A DNA stretch of 64,000 nucleotides from NCBI GenBank assembly GCA_019359235.1, contig JAHHHT010000007.1, forward strand, positions 1 to 64,000, in the 5' to 3' direction. Under the pieces are notes generated by a model that worked only from the letters and a program-made list of their open reading frames with translations, was not told where the DNA came from and ran no database searches. Each line of letters starts with the position of its first letter. Position 1 is the first letter of the stretch. Shown in pieces: positions 27,043 through 36,102 of this stretch. Both the position numbers and the translations under genes were made by a program. This DNA is from Oscillatoria princeps RMCB-10. Lineage in GTDB: Bacteria > Cyanobacteriota > Cyanobacteriia > Cyanobacteriales > Oscillatoriaceae.

Positions 27043-27597
27043 TCAAAAAAATTTATATGTGTTTACCGTGTTCATACCCCCAGGGCACTCCCCAGGTCTT
27101 ATTTCCAGATTTAGAATTAATTCTATTTCCCGCCGTTTTAACCCACAACCACCACAGATTATAGCCTCTGTTCTAGTTGTTTTATTTATTCCGCTTTTAT
27201 TTGAGGGATTGATTTGATTTTTATCCGCCCAAACTATTCCAATATAAGCCCTTAAATTTTTCTCCCGTGGTAGGGCAATATTCTTGACCCCACCGTCTAC
27301 AACCTTTATCAAATAATCGTATTGTTTTGTCTGACTTTTAATGCCACCTCCTAGCCGATCCATAGAGGCTGCCCACTTACCTGTCTCCGTATATACAGCT
27401 TGCTGGGCGCGATTCATTGCGCCAATATTATTTATGCCGCGATCTCCTTGCTTGGTCTTGGTCTTTGAAGTCAGGGCAAGCCAACTAGGCAATGCCAAGA
27501 AAACTACTAACCAAAAAAGCAAACATCCCCACCCGACGATATTCAGCAGATTGCATAAAAAAATCAGTCTTTCCCGCTTATTCTGTTCGACAAACAT
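27043..27597 (-). CDS. Degenerate type IV pilin-like protein (Pilin_GH type), copy 3
   Basis: A 184-residue relative of the proteins at 523-1146 and 16667-17326. It keeps the hydrophobic helix ending in A-L-P-S-W-L, then N-N-I-G-A-M-N-R-A-Q-Q-A-V-Y, the Y-D-Y-L-I strand, L-R-A-Y-I-G-I-V-W-A-D and a Cys pair (I-C-G-G-C-G). The prepilin cleavage motif is gone: no G-F-T-L-I-E is left before the helix. GGGGG precedes ATG 27597. The region is richer in A and T than its relatives and no kinase gene is next to it. Confidence 0.75.
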   Translation of the reverse strand: MFVEQNKRERLIFLCNLLNIVGWGCLLFWLVVFLALPSWLALTSKTKTKQGDRGINNIGAMNRAQQAVYTETGKWAASMDRLGGGIKSQTKQYDYLIKVVDGGVKNIALPREKNLRAYIGIVWADKNQINPSNKSGINKTTRTEAIICGGCGLKRREIELILNLEIRPGECPGGMNTVNTYKFF

Positions 27598-28171
27598 AAT
27601 GCCCCCTGTGTGCCTCTTAGCCTAAAATCAGTACATTAAATTGAAAATTTCCAACCCACCGGCACGCCCCCGTAACAATTGCCCTCCCCCGGGTAACTTA
27701 TCAAAACCCGTCGGATGATTTCATTCTCCCAGGGTAGCACTCCCTGTGGTTTTTGTCAACGAGTATGTCAAAATTTCCTGACTGGGGCATGGGGCAGCGG
27801 GCATGGGGCATTGGGGGATGGGCGCAGGAAATTTGTAGGGGCGGGTTCACCCGAAATATTTGGGACACCATGAAAACATTAATAAACCCGCCCCCACCCC
27901 ACGCCGGGTGTTAATCAACCCGTATAATTAGGAAAACCGGCACATTCAAACTGCGCCAAATCAGCATTTTTGCCTATATCTTAAGTTGCTACCTACAAGT
28001 GAGTCAGGGTAGATCCCCCCTAGCCGGGGCGGGCAAAATGGCACCGCCCCTACAAAAGGGGGGGACATTCTCAAAGCCCCCCTTTTTAAGGGGGGTTTGG
28101 GGGGATCTGGATGCTTAGACTTGTAGGTGGTAACTTGGGTTAGCCCATCTCTTAACACCCATAACTTTCAA
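27598..28171. repeat. Gene-free region with a CAAGTTGCTAC-family MITE
   Basis: 27982-28137 has ends TTAAGTTGCTACCTACAAG and CTTGTAGGTGGTAACTTGGG. In the first half, GGGGCGGGCAAAATGGCACC has been added between the C-run and the G-run as compared with 61440-61580. Heptad GGGCATG units lie at about 27783-27825. The element ends a few bases before the next gene's leader. Confidence 0.7.
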
Positions 28172-29170
28172 ATGCGCCTGATATCTCTTCCCCGCACCGC
28201 CCCAACTAAGCCTAACCTATCCATAGTAGCTGCCTCAGCATTAATCCTAGCTTGCGCCATAGCATCTGTCGCCCTACCTCTAGCCACTTACACCCTAACA
28301 CTAGCTGCTTTTGGGCTAGCTCACGTTCTAACTGAACTGCGTTATGTAGATGCTCGCTTTAACCAGCGCACCGGCAGAGATTTGCGCTTTGGTATTGCCC
28401 AACTGCTGCTGATAATCGTCACCCTGCGCACCCTGCTAGTTATCGGTTTCCTTTCTAGCAGCGCCTGGGTAATTATGGAACTCACCTGTGTGGTAACATT
28501 GATAGCGCTAGTCGTGCCGGTGCTGGCTAGCAAAAGCAGGCGTTTAGCTGGATTCGGCATCAGCGCAATTGTCGCGATAACAGCCGGTAGCATCACCGCA
28601 CCGGCGCTAACTTTCGCAATCCTTTCCGTAGCGCACAACATAACCCCAGTCGGCTTTATAGCTGAACGACTGCTCGGCGAAAAACGGCGAAACGCCATGA
28701 TAGCCTGTGCGATTGTTTTCGCAGCCATCCCCCTGCTCATTGTATCAGGTTTTCCCCACAAAGCACTCGCCTCTGTCAGTCTTGTCGCACCCGAAGCTTC
28801 CCTGCTAAATGCGGGAACACTCTCCGATCATCTGGGGCAATTTGTCCCCCCACAGCTGCACTCCGAACCAATCGGATTGCACGCCTTTTCAGCAGCAGTT
28901 TTTCTTCAGTGCATGCACTATGTCGCCGTAATCGGCATCTTGCCCAGATTCGACAATACCGCCACTTGGGGAAAACCCCGCGCCTTCTTACCTTGGCCAA
29001 ATCCCAAACTGTTTCATATCCTCATCTTTATATTAGGTGCATTGCTGTTTGCCGGTTTCGCCCAATCATTCAGAGATGCCCGCTCTATTTACGGCATTTT
29101 AGCCTCAATTCACGCTTGGTTGGAACTTCCCATCCTGCTGCTAGCCCTAGGGATTCCTGACAGAGAATAA
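28172..29170 (+). CDS. Polytopic membrane protein with conserved-looking histidines
   Basis: A 332-residue protein with about nine hydrophobic segments. Histidines lie at helix ends: F-G-L-A-H-V-L-T-E-L, V-A-H-N-I-T-P, C-M-H-Y-V-A-V and I-H-A-W-L-E-L-P. This spacing is reminiscent of metal-dependent membrane oxygenases such as Brp/Blh beta-carotene cleavage enzymes, but the sequence motifs do not match well enough to name one. ATG 28172 is preferred; an upstream start would lie within a mobile element. Confidence 0.6.
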   Translation: MRLISLPRTAPTKPNLSIVAASALILACAIASVALPLATYTLTLAAFGLAHVLTELRYVDARFNQRTGRDLRFGIAQLLLIIVTLRTLLVIGFLSSSAWVIMELTCVVTLIALVVPVLASKSRRLAGFGISAIVAITAGSITAPALTFAILSVAHNITPVGFIAERLLGEKRRNAMIACAIVFAAIPLLIVSGFPHKALASVSLVAPEASLLNAGTLSDHLGQFVPPQLHSEPIGLHAFSAAVFLQCMHYVAVIGILPRFDNTATWGKPRAFLPWPNPKLFHILIFILGALLFAGFAQSFRDARSIYGILASIHAWLELPILLLALGIPDRE

Positions 29171-29478
29171 TCGCCCACAATACCAAACAATATAGTAATC
29201 ATACATCCCTTCTGAAATCATCTCTCTTTTCTTTTATTGGCGCTCTACCCAACGGGCAAGCCGCTGGCGCGTCTATCGCGTCTTGGCGGTTCCCCAAAAA
29301 TCCCCCCTCAATTATAACGGGAGCATCCCGTTTTTGAAACTCCCCTGGTGAGGGCGAAGCATTCGGATTATCAATTGCTGGTTTTGACCGAGAGATTATT
29401 CGCCCGAATGCTTCGCCCCTACAGAATCGGGATGCTCACATTATAACCGCCATATTGACTTCTAGGCAGCTTGGCAAT
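29171..29478. repeat. Intergenic region containing GGGAGCATCCC element copy 5
   Basis: Apart from the element at 29319-29439 this gap has only a CTTGGCGGTTC-type relic (29230-29295) and no gene. Confidence 0.6.
29319..29439. mobile_element. GGGAGCATCCC element, copy 5 (121 bp), 8-bp target duplication
   Basis: Ends GGGAGCATCCC (29319-29329) and GGGATGCTCAC (29429-29439, one changed base) are flanked by ATTATAAC on both sides (29311-29318 and 29440-29447). The centre is one large hairpin with arms GGGCGAAGCATTCGG and CCGAATGCTTCGCCC. It is the shortest copy and shows the minimal structure. Confidence 0.87.
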
Positions 29479-29832
29479 TTAAAAGAGTTTGTAATAAATA
29501 GCTAATCCCCCGAAAAATGAGGCGGCGTTAGCTGCCAGTGACACAAACATGCCCCGCCGCCATCCCAAATCCGAAACCTGCGCATAGATTGTGCCTTCCA
29601 CTGCAACTGCGGCCATCTCGATTATAGTTGCCCGTGTGGTAAAATTCAAATAGGGCATCAACATCTCGTTGCTTTCCCACGCTATGGGATGAGTTATAAA
29701 GTTGGCGGCGCAGACGATAATTAGCAGCTGAAATAACTCTTTAAGAGTCATTTTTTGCGTGGCGCGTGCCAGCCCCACCACCAGGGGGACTTCGATGACA
29801 AGTCCTATCAATAGCGCTATGGGTTGAGTCAT
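29479..29832 (-). CDS. Small integral membrane protein, unknown function
   Basis: A 117-residue protein with four hydrophobic segments and conserved-looking charged residues in between (V-I-E-V-P-L-V-V-G-L-A-R-A, I-T-H-P-I-A-W, A-A-V-A-V-E-G-T-I-Y). ATG 29832 is preferred; ATG 29850 is in frame. The motif N-F-I-T-H-P-I-A-W may be functional, but I cannot name the family. Confidence 0.6.
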   Translation of the reverse strand: MTQPIALLIGLVIEVPLVVGLARATQKMTLKELFQLLIIVCAANFITHPIAWESNEMLMPYLNFTTRATIIEMAAVAVEGTIYAQVSDLGWRRGMFVSLAANAASFFGGLAIYYKLF

Positions 29833-30561
29833 GGATGGATTTCCACTCATATTATAGCAGATTCTAACTGAGTGAGGTACAGATGTTGATCCCCCCCTAA
29901 CCCCCCGTTAACAAAAAAATTTCCTCATGCTCCCCCCTTTTTAAGGATACTGGTGGCGCAAGGGCTGCCATGCGCGACGCGCCACAATGAAGCTCTCCTG
30001 CCGCACGCCCCAATATCATGTCCGGTCAATTGCTCAGAATAAATTTTTACCGGCTCTCTTCTTTTTTATCCTCTTCCTTGGCGTCCTTGGCGTCTTGGCG
30101 GTTCATTCTTAACGTAAATCAATCAGATGTAATATTCCCGTCCATCTCTCCGGCTCGCTCCAAGCTTGCGATCGGGATTGACCTCATATCAATTCGCCAC
30201 CAGTATCTTTAAGGGGGGTGAGGGGGAGCGAACCGTACTTCACCCAAGTGAAAACCGCTATAAGTCCGGTGACAATCATTGTGGCGCAGTGGGGCGGGAA
30301 CGCAGACGCTGCGGAAGGAGCAATGGCCACGCCCATTGGCCAGCGCAGGTTGCGTGGCCATCGCGGCGGGCGTGCCGGTCGGGCCCGTCCGGGGGGGGTG
30401 TGCGGGCCGGCGCGTCCATTAGAGTTACCAGCGCCTCTTTTCGCTGTTTAATAGGAAACATTCCGCCCGCAATTTTTGTCCCTTGCCCGCCGCTGCTGCG
30501 GGCCACAGGAGCGGATTTTTAGCAAACAGCAAGTTCCAACCAAGCGAGCTTAGAAACGTTC
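29833..30561. repeat. Nested mobile repeats upstream of the psbB region
   Basis: An outer element starts near 29855 (ATAGCAGATTCTAACTGAGTGA) and ends near 30267 (AAGTGAAAACCGCTATAAG). Inside it lies an insertion of 262 bp (29946-30207) with ends GATACTGGTGGCG and CGCCACCAGTATC and TTTAAG on both sides. The rest (30270-30560) is GC-rich with no credible gene. Confidence 0.65.
29946..30207. mobile_element. 262-bp insertion with 13-bp terminal inverted repeats
   Basis: GATACTGGTGGCG (29946-29958) and its exact reverse complement (30195-30207) bound the element. TTTAAG is found at 29940-29945 and 30208-30213. The related end AAGATGCTGTTGGCGAATT occurs inside copy 1 (12057) and near 16225 and 17508, so this is a member of another small family. 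Confidence 0.7.
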
Positions 30562-30915
30562 GTGAAATATTTCTTCTTATCTGATGGATGGACAATCGGT
30601 CGCGTCTGGGGAGCCGAGGGCATTTGGAACGAAATGGCCTGGCGGCGCAAACCTGACATTGAGCGCCTGAACCTTTGTCTGGTGGAGCCCACCGAAACAA
30701 TGTGGCTCTATCGGGTCGAAGATGCCGTTTTGATGGTGGAAGTCAAGCCGGTCGAGGTTTCGGGAGCCGGTGCGGGCGCTAGACCCATCGGTCAAGTGGT
30801 GCTCAAACGCTTGATCAGCGGCGATCAGGTGGTGGAGCGACTCTGTACAGCCGGTGTCCTGTGCCAAGCCCCAGGTGTCGGGAGCCAATCCGCCGGCGCG
30901 GGCCTGCCCGGATGA
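30562..30915 (+). CDS. Conserved cyanobacterial hypothetical protein upstream of psbB
   Basis: A 117-residue protein, starting at GTG 30562 with M-K-Y-F-F-L-S-D-G-W-T-I-G-R-V-W and containing R-R-K-P-D-I-E-R-L-N-L-C-L-V-E and L-W/M-W-L-Y-R-V-E-D-A-V-L-M-V-E-V-K-P. I recall similar proteins across cyanobacteria without known role. The last 20 residues are low-complexity and may be a weakly conserved tail. The gene is separated from psbB by a 240-base leader. Confidence 0.65.
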   Translation: MKYFFLSDGWTIGRVWGAEGIWNEMAWRRKPDIERLNLCLVEPTETMWLYRVEDAVLMVEVKPVEVSGAGAGARPIGQVVLKRLISGDQVVERLCTAGVLCQAPGVGSQSAGAGLPG

Positions 30916-31157
30916 GGGTGGCGCGGGCGCTGCCGGCAAAAACTCAGCCAACTGCTTGCATTCGGGTGCGCGAGTAGTTACACTTCTTTAAATACTACTC
31001 ATATTTGAGAACGCACCGTCTTTCCTGCCAGCACTATTGCTGCAAGTCAGCTTCTTGACAGGCCGGCAACAAGCAGCTTAAAACTCTAGCAGTTAAGCAC
31101 CCGACCAAAAAATAGCGTTCAAGTAGACATCTCTCCCGGAGGAGGAACCGCAGATAA

Positions 31158-32687
31158 ATGGGACTACCCTGGTATCGAGTACACACAGTCGTCCTGAATG
31201 ACCCGGGCCGTCTGATCGCAGTACACTTAATGCACACTGCCCTGGTGGCCGGCTGGGCTGGTTCTATGGCTCTGTACGAACTGGCCATTTACGACCCCAC
31301 CGATCCAGTCCTGAACCCCATGTGGCGTCAGGGCATGTTCGTCATGCCGTTTATGGCCCGTCTGGGTGTGACCGGCTCTTGGCGCGGTTGGAGCGTCACC
31401 GGTGAAACCGCAGTCGATCCGGGCTTCTGGAGCTTTGAAGGCGTCGCTGCCGCTCACATTGTGCTGGCGGGGCTGCTGTTCCTAGCCGCCTGCTGGCACT
31501 GGGTTTACTGGGATCTGGAACTGTTCCGCGACCAGCGCACCGGCGAACCCGCCCTCGACCTGCCAAAAATGTTTGGCATTCACCTGTTCTTATCCGGTCT
31601 GCTTTGCTTTGGTTTCGGTGCCTTCCACCAGACGGGCCTGTTTGGCCCAGGCATGTGGGTGTCCGACCCCTACGGATTAACCGGCAGCATGCAGCCGGTA
31701 GCGCCAGCGTGGGGCCCAGAAGGCTTTAACCCCTTCAATCCGGGGGGCATCGTGGCTCACCACATTGCCGCCGGCATTGTCGGGATTATCGCCGGTCTGT
31801 TCCACCTGAGCGTCCGTCCCCCCGAGCGGCTCTACAAAGCCCTGCGGATGGGGAACATCGAAACCGTGCTCTCCAGCAGTATCGCCGCCGTATTTTTCGC
31901 CGCCTTCGTGGTCGCCGGTACGATGTGGTACGGCAGCGCCGCCACCCCCATCGAACTGTTTGGCCCAACCCGCTATCAGTGGGACAGCGGTTACTTCCAG
32001 CAAGAAATCGACCGGCGCGTGCAAGCGGGGGTCGCCGAAGGCAAAAGCCAAGCAGAAGCCTACTCAGCCATTCCTGAGAAATTGGCTTTCTACGACTACA
32101 TTGGCAACAACCCGGCTAAAGGCGGTCTGTTCCGCGTCGGGCCAATGAACAACGGAGATGGACTCGCTAAAGGTTGGTTGGGCCACGCCGTATTCGCAGA
32201 TGCAGAAGGTCGGGAGCTGACGGTTCGCCGCCTGCCCAACTTCTTTGAAACCTTCCCCGTGGTCTTAACTGACAAAGATGGCGTCGTTCGGGCCGACATT
32301 CCCTTCCGTCGCGCCGAATCCAAGTACAGCTTCGAGCAAGCCGGTGTTAAGGTCAGCTTCTACGGTGGCGAACTCAACGGTCAAACCTTTGACGATCCCG
32401 CCACAGTCAAGAAGTACGCTCGTCAAGCCCAACGCGGCGAAATCTTTGACTTTGACCGGGAAACCTTCAACTCTGACGGGGTGTTCCGCACTAGCCCTCG
32501 CGGTTGGTTCACCTACGGACACGCCTGTTTCGCCCTGCTGTTCTTCTTCGGTCACATCTGGCACGGAACTCGCACTATCTTCCGCGACGTGTTTGCCGGT
32601 GTTGACCCAGACCTAGACATCGAACAGGTGGAATGGGGTGCCTTCCAGAAAGTGGGTGACAAGTCAACCCGCAAAGTGGAAGCGTAA
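31158..32687 (+). CDS. psbB: Photosystem II CP47 chlorophyll apoprotein PsbB
   Basis: A 509-residue core antenna protein of photosystem II in the thylakoid membrane, normal in length. It starts [13 protein letters not shown], has six membrane helices with His ligands for chlorophyll (for instance [23 protein letters not shown]), and the large lumenal loop between helices five and six (about 265-445). It ends T-R-K-V-E-A. GGAGGAGGA lies 11 bases before the ATG. A 240-base leader suggests its own promoter; the gene is followed by psbT. Confidence 0.99.
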   Translation: MGLPWYRVHTVVLNDPGRLIAVHLMHTALVAGWAGSMALYELAIYDPTDPVLNPMWRQGMFVMPFMARLGVTGSWRGWSVTGETAVDPGFWSFEGVAAAHIVLAGLLFLAACWHWVYWDLELFRDQRTGEPALDLPKMFGIHLFLSGLLCFGFGAFHQTGLFGPGMWVSDPYGLTGSMQPVAPAWGPEGFNPFNPGGIVAHHIAAGIVGIIAGLFHLSVRPPERLYKALRMGNIETVLSSSIAAVFFAAFVVAGTMWYGSAATPIELFGPTRYQWDSGYFQQEIDRRVQAGVAEGKSQAEAYSAIPEKLAFYDYIGNNPAKGGLFRVGPMNNGDGLAKGWLGHAVFADAEGRELTVRRLPNFFETFPVVLTDKDGVVRADIPFRRAESKYSFEQAGVKVSFYGGELNGQTFDDPATVKKYARQAQRGEIFDFDRETFNSDGVFRTSPRGWFTYGHACFALLFFFGHIWHGTRTIFRDVFAGVDPDLDIEQVEWGAFQKVGDKSTRKVEA

Positions 32688-32706
32688 AACTCTACCGCTT
32701 TTGGAT

Positions 32707-32768
32707 TGAGAGCGATCCGGCGACTGATTTGCCAGCAATGACAAACCCCAGTCACAGGATCGCTCTCA
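32707..32768 (+). promoter_or_regulatory. Perfect 12-bp inverted repeat between psbB and psbT
   Basis: TGAGAGCGATCC (32707-32718) and GGATCGCTCTCA (32757-32768) can pair around a 38-base loop, 20 bases after the psbB stop. There is no T-run, so it is more likely an mRNA stability or processing structure, or an attenuating hairpin, than a simple terminator. Function inferred from position only. Confidence 0.55.
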
Positions 32769-32817
32769 CCTCAACCTTGGTAAACTGGTAGTTAACGACA
32801 GCAACAGGAAATTTAAT

Positions 32818-32916
32818 ATGGAAAGCGTTGTTTACATTTTGGTAGTGTTCTTGGCGCTGGCCACCCTCTTCTTTGCGATCGCGTTTCGCGAAACCCCCCG
32901 GATTGCCAAAAAATAG
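32818..32916 (+). CDS. psbT: Photosystem II reaction centre protein T
   Basis: A 32-residue single-helix membrane protein: [20 protein letters not shown] is the helix, followed by the family-typical I-A-F-R-E-T-P-R-I. PsbT sits near the PSII dimer interface and helps D1 repair. It lies 130 bases downstream of psbB, its standard place in cyanobacteria and chloroplasts. The HIP1 octamer GCGATCGC is within its coding sequence. Confidence 0.97.
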   Translation: MESVVYILVVFLALATLFFAIAFRETPRIAKK

Positions 32917-32942
32917 CGAACCCCCCATCCGGGTTCACCACG

Positions 32943-33007
32943 CCTGAGCCGCTACAAGCCGCTGTGGGGAATCACCCACACAGCCTGCAAGCGGGCTCGG
33001 GTTTTTG
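32943..33007 (+). terminator. Rho-independent-type terminator after psbT
   Basis: CCTGAGCCGC pairs with GCGGGCTCGGG and is followed by TTTTTG; an inner hairpin GCTGTGGG/CCCACACAGC lies in the loop. It would end the psbB-psbT transcript. Confidence 0.7.
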
Positions 33008-33043
33008 TCGTTTAATTATCCCACACTGCCAGAGACGGTTACC

Positions 33044-33616
33044 ATGCGGTGTCCCTTCTGCCAACACACAGATAGTCGCGTTCTAGAGTCCCGTTCTCCC
33101 GCTGCAGGTCAGAGTGTGCGGCGACGCCGGGAGTGCTTGAATTGCAAGCGTCGCTTCACCACTTACGAACGAATCGAGTTTGTCCCCATCACCGTCAGCA
33201 AGCGGGATGGCAGACGGGAGTCGTTTGACCGCTCGAAATTATTGCGCGGGATCGTGCGAGCTTGCGAAAAAACCGGCATCCCCCCGCTGCGCCTGGAGGC
33301 CATTGTCGATGAGATGGAAGCTCAATTGCAGCAGCTTTCCGCCCGAGAAGTCACCAGCAGCGAGATTGGCGAACTGGTACTGCGCCATCTGCAATCCCTC
33401 AGTGAAGTGGCCTATATCCGGTTTGCCTCCGTGTACCGCCAATTCCGAGGCATCCGAGATTTCGTCGAGACGTTAAACCAGCTGCAAAGCCGCCCGGATG
33501 CGGCTTGTGCTGAAATTGAAGAAAAAATAGACCTCCCGCCCGCCGCTCGGGAAAAACCCCCGGCTGCCGGTGCGGGCTCGCCAGAACTCGCCGCTTCAGC
33601 CGGGCCCGGGCCCTGA
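33044..33616 (+). CDS. nrdR: Transcriptional regulator NrdR
   Basis: A 190-residue zinc-ribbon/ATP-cone repressor of ribonucleotide reductase genes. The ribbon is C-P-F-C (residues 3-6) and C-L-N-C (31-34) with R-R-R-R-E before it; the ATP cone follows ([12 protein letters not shown]). The body ends near residue 150 with F-R-G-I-R-D-F; the remaining Pro/Ala/Gly-rich 35-40 residues are a disordered extension. ATG 33044 is chosen because the protein must begin M-R-C-P-F-C. Its place between psbT and rpsA is the usual cyanobacterial order. Confidence 0.95.
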   Translation: MRCPFCQHTDSRVLESRSPAAGQSVRRRRECLNCKRRFTTYERIEFVPITVSKRDGRRESFDRSKLLRGIVRACEKTGIPPLRLEAIVDEMEAQLQQLSAREVTSSEIGELVLRHLQSLSEVAYIRFASVYRQFRGIRDFVETLNQLQSRPDAACAEIEEKIDLPPAAREKPPAAGAGSPELAASAGPGP

Positions 33617-33975
33617 CCGCTGAAAGCCGCACCGTCAGCGCCACCGGCTGCATTGCCTCAAGCTTAAAACTCTATCTGCCGAGCGCCGTGCCCGAGCTGC
33701 GCCCAAGTCAAGTGCGGGCAGAGAGCTAGACCCGGGCGGGAAGGCAGGGGCTTTTGTCTGCCTGCAGGCGGGCTGTGATTTTTAGGCTGGCAGCGCCGCA
33801 GATATGTTCAGAAGCATATAGTCAAGCTATAATAACATATCTATGCTGCAAACGTCCCGACTCGACCTGTCCGAGAAGACTTTGCAGCCATGTAGATGTA
33901 AACTGCACCAAAAGTGCACCTACATCCACAGGAGGAACGGTAACTACGGAGATTAAGTCCCAGGAAACGAATCGC

Positions 33976-34986
33976 ATGGTCAATCAGAAAACGCTCACTA
34001 AAGAAGTCGGTTTTACCCACCAAGATTTTGCCGCCCTGCTCGACAAGTATGACTATCACTTCAGTCCCGGCGATGTGGTAGCCGGCACGGTATTCAGTCT
34101 AGAACCGAGGGGGGCTCTGATTGACATAGGTGCTAAAACAGCTGCATACCTTCCCATCCAGGAAATGTCAATCAACCGCGTTGACTCTCCTGAAGAGGTT
34201 CTGCAGTCCAACGAAACCCGTGAATTCTTTATCCTCACGGATGAGAATGAAGATGGCCAGCTCACCCTGTCGATCCGGCGCATTGAGTACATGCGGGCGT
34301 GGGAGCGGGTGCGCCAGTTGCAAGCAGAAGACGCCACCGTGCGCTCGATCGTCTTCGCCACCAACCGGGGCGGGGCGCTGGTCAGGATTGAAGGGTTGCG
34401 CGGCTTTATTCCCGGCTCGCACATCAGCACCCGCAAGCCCAAGGAAGACTTGGTGGGTGAAGAACTGCCCCTGAAATTCCTTGAGGTGGACGAGGAGCGC
34501 AACCGGCTGGTTCTGTCCCACCGGCGGGCGCTGGTGGAGCGCAAGATGAACCGGCTCGAAGTTGGCGAAGTCGTCGTCGGGAATGTTCGCGGCATCAAGC
34601 CATACGGCGCATTCATCGATATCGGCGGCGTCAGCGGTTTGCTGCACATCTCGGAAATTTCCCACGACCACATCGACACGCCCCACAGCGTCTTCAATGT
34701 CAATGATGAAGTGAAAGTGATGATCATTGACCTGGATGCGGAGCGCGGGCGGATCTCCCTCTCCACCAAGCAGCTGGAGCCCGAAGCGGGTGACATGGTG
34801 AAAAATCCTGATAAGGTTTACGAAAAGGCTGAGGAAATGGCTGCTAAGTACCGCGAGCAGATGCGGGCAAAACAGCAAGCCCAACAGCAACAGAAGCAAG
34901 CCGCACAGCCCGCCGCACAGCCCGCCGCCGCTGAGCCTCCTGTAGAGGTGCCAGAGGAGGAAATCGCCAGCGCTGAAGACGCTTAA
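33976..34986 (+). CDS. rpsA: 30S ribosomal protein S1
   Basis: A 336-residue protein with three S1 RNA-binding domains (about 30-100, 115-180, 195-265: G-D-V-V-A-G-T-V-F, G-G-A-L-V-R-I-E-G, G-E-V-V-V-G-N-V-R-G-I-K-P-Y-G-A-F) and a Gln/Ala/Glu-rich tail, the typical short cyanobacterial S1. It binds mRNA on the small ribosomal subunit. The start M-V-N-Q-K at 33976 has AGGA 10 bases upstream; the frame is open further up, but that stretch has no S1-like sequence. A long leader (33617-33975) fits autoregulation, known for S1 genes in general. Confidence 0.96.
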   Translation: MVNQKTLTKEVGFTHQDFAALLDKYDYHFSPGDVVAGTVFSLEPRGALIDIGAKTAAYLPIQEMSINRVDSPEEVLQSNETREFFILTDENEDGQLTLSIRRIEYMRAWERVRQLQAEDATVRSIVFATNRGGALVRIEGLRGFIPGSHISTRKPKEDLVGEELPLKFLEVDEERNRLVLSHRRALVERKMNRLEVGEVVVGNVRGIKPYGAFIDIGGVSGLLHISEISHDHIDTPHSVFNVNDEVKVMIIDLDAERGRISLSTKQLEPEAGDMVKNPDKVYEKAEEMAAKYREQMRAKQQAQQQQKQAAQPAAQPAAAEPPVEVPEEEIASAEDA

Positions 34987-35037
34987 GCCAAGCTGGGAAA
35001 AACAGTGCAGCCGGCTTGGCGTTAAGCCGGTGGCACA

Positions 35038-35061
35038 AAGAGGGAAATCCCCTCTTTTTTT
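35038..35061 (+). terminator. Rho-independent terminator after rpsA
   Basis: AAGAGGG and CCCTCTT form a stem with a five-base loop, followed directly by a run of T. It lies 50 bases behind the rpsA stop. Confidence 0.85.
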
Positions 35062-35098
35062 GTAAGAATTGCTCTGAAATAGGCTGGAGTGCAATCCG

Positions 35099-35848
35099 TT
35101 GGCGACCATTCAGTGTCGGGATGTCACATTCGAGAATATCCAAGCCGTGATTTTTGACAAAGACGGCACCCTGGAAAATACCTCTGAATATCTGAGAAAC
35201 CTGGGGCAGAAGCGAGCTCGCCTGATCGACGCCCAGATTCCCGGAATTGCAGATCCCCTGCTAATGGCCTTTGGCATTAATGGGGACACCCTAGACCCCA
35301 CCGGCTTGATGGCAGCCGGCAGCCGTCGGGAAAATGAAATTGCCGCAGCGGCTTATATTGCCGAAACCGGTCGCGGCTGGCTGGAATCGCTGGCTATCGC
35401 CCGCCGCTCCTTTGCAGAAGCAGATCAATATTTGAAAAGCGCCACCCCCTCCCCCTTGTTTGCCGGCTGTCTAGAGGTGATACAATTTCTCTCCGACGCC
35501 GGCCTGAAACTGGCCATTCTCTCAGCTGACACGACAGCCAGGGTGCAAAGTTTTGTCAAGCACTACCAGCTCGACGCCTACATTCAGGTGCGTGCCGGCG
35601 TCGATGAAGGGCCGAGCAAGCCAGACCCATCCCTGTTTTTAAACACTTGTCGAGCGCTGGGCGTCGAACCTCAGGCAACCCTGATGGTTGGCGATTCCCC
35701 CGGAGATATCGAGATGGCCAGAAATGCCGGTGCCGCCGGCTGCATCGGCATCTGCTGGGGCGCGAGCCTTGCCGCCCACCTGCAAGCCGCTGACGTGACG
35801 ATCTCACAATTAGATGAAATCCAAATCCGTCCAACTCCCCCCAGCTAA
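35099..35848 (+). CDS. HAD family hydrolase (phosphatase)
   Basis: A 249-residue protein with motif I F-D-K-D-G-T-L (residues about 19-25), motif II L-A-I-L-S-A-D-T-T, the Lys G-P-S-K-P-D-P and motif IV M-V-G-D-S-P-G-D, all HAD hallmarks; the cap between motifs I and II is helical. It likely dephosphorylates a small metabolite, phosphoglycolate phosphatase-like. TTG 35099 is the assumed start; no strong ribosome site is seen. It follows the rpsA terminator, so it is probably an independent unit. Confidence 0.9.
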   Translation: MATIQCRDVTFENIQAVIFDKDGTLENTSEYLRNLGQKRARLIDAQIPGIADPLLMAFGINGDTLDPTGLMAAGSRRENEIAAAAYIAETGRGWLESLAIARRSFAEADQYLKSATPSPLFAGCLEVIQFLSDAGLKLAILSADTTARVQSFVKHYQLDAYIQVRAGVDEGPSKPDPSLFLNTCRALGVEPQATLMVGDSPGDIEMARNAGAAGCIGICWGASLAAHLQAADVTISQLDEIQIRPTPPS

Positions 35849-36102
35849 AGCGCAATTTGCCATGTGAAATTAGCGCTCACCAACCGGGAACTTTCAGCCT
35901 CTCTCTGAAGTTGTAAATGCTGTGATCGCGGCCAGTTATTATAGATGAACTGAGTGGGGGTGAGAAACCGGGTTTCTTTTTTTGGCCAAACCCAGTTTCA
36001 AAGCTTCCCCAGCGCAACAAACCCGGTCTCTGAAAGGTAACAGCGGGTAAACTGAGCCATAACACCTTGTCCGTCCAGCCACTATTGAAGGAGGAATAAT
36101 CC

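Noticed and set aside
34056-35109. Long minus-strand frames opposite rpsA
   Set aside because: They mirror the S1 coding sequence and lack any family motif.
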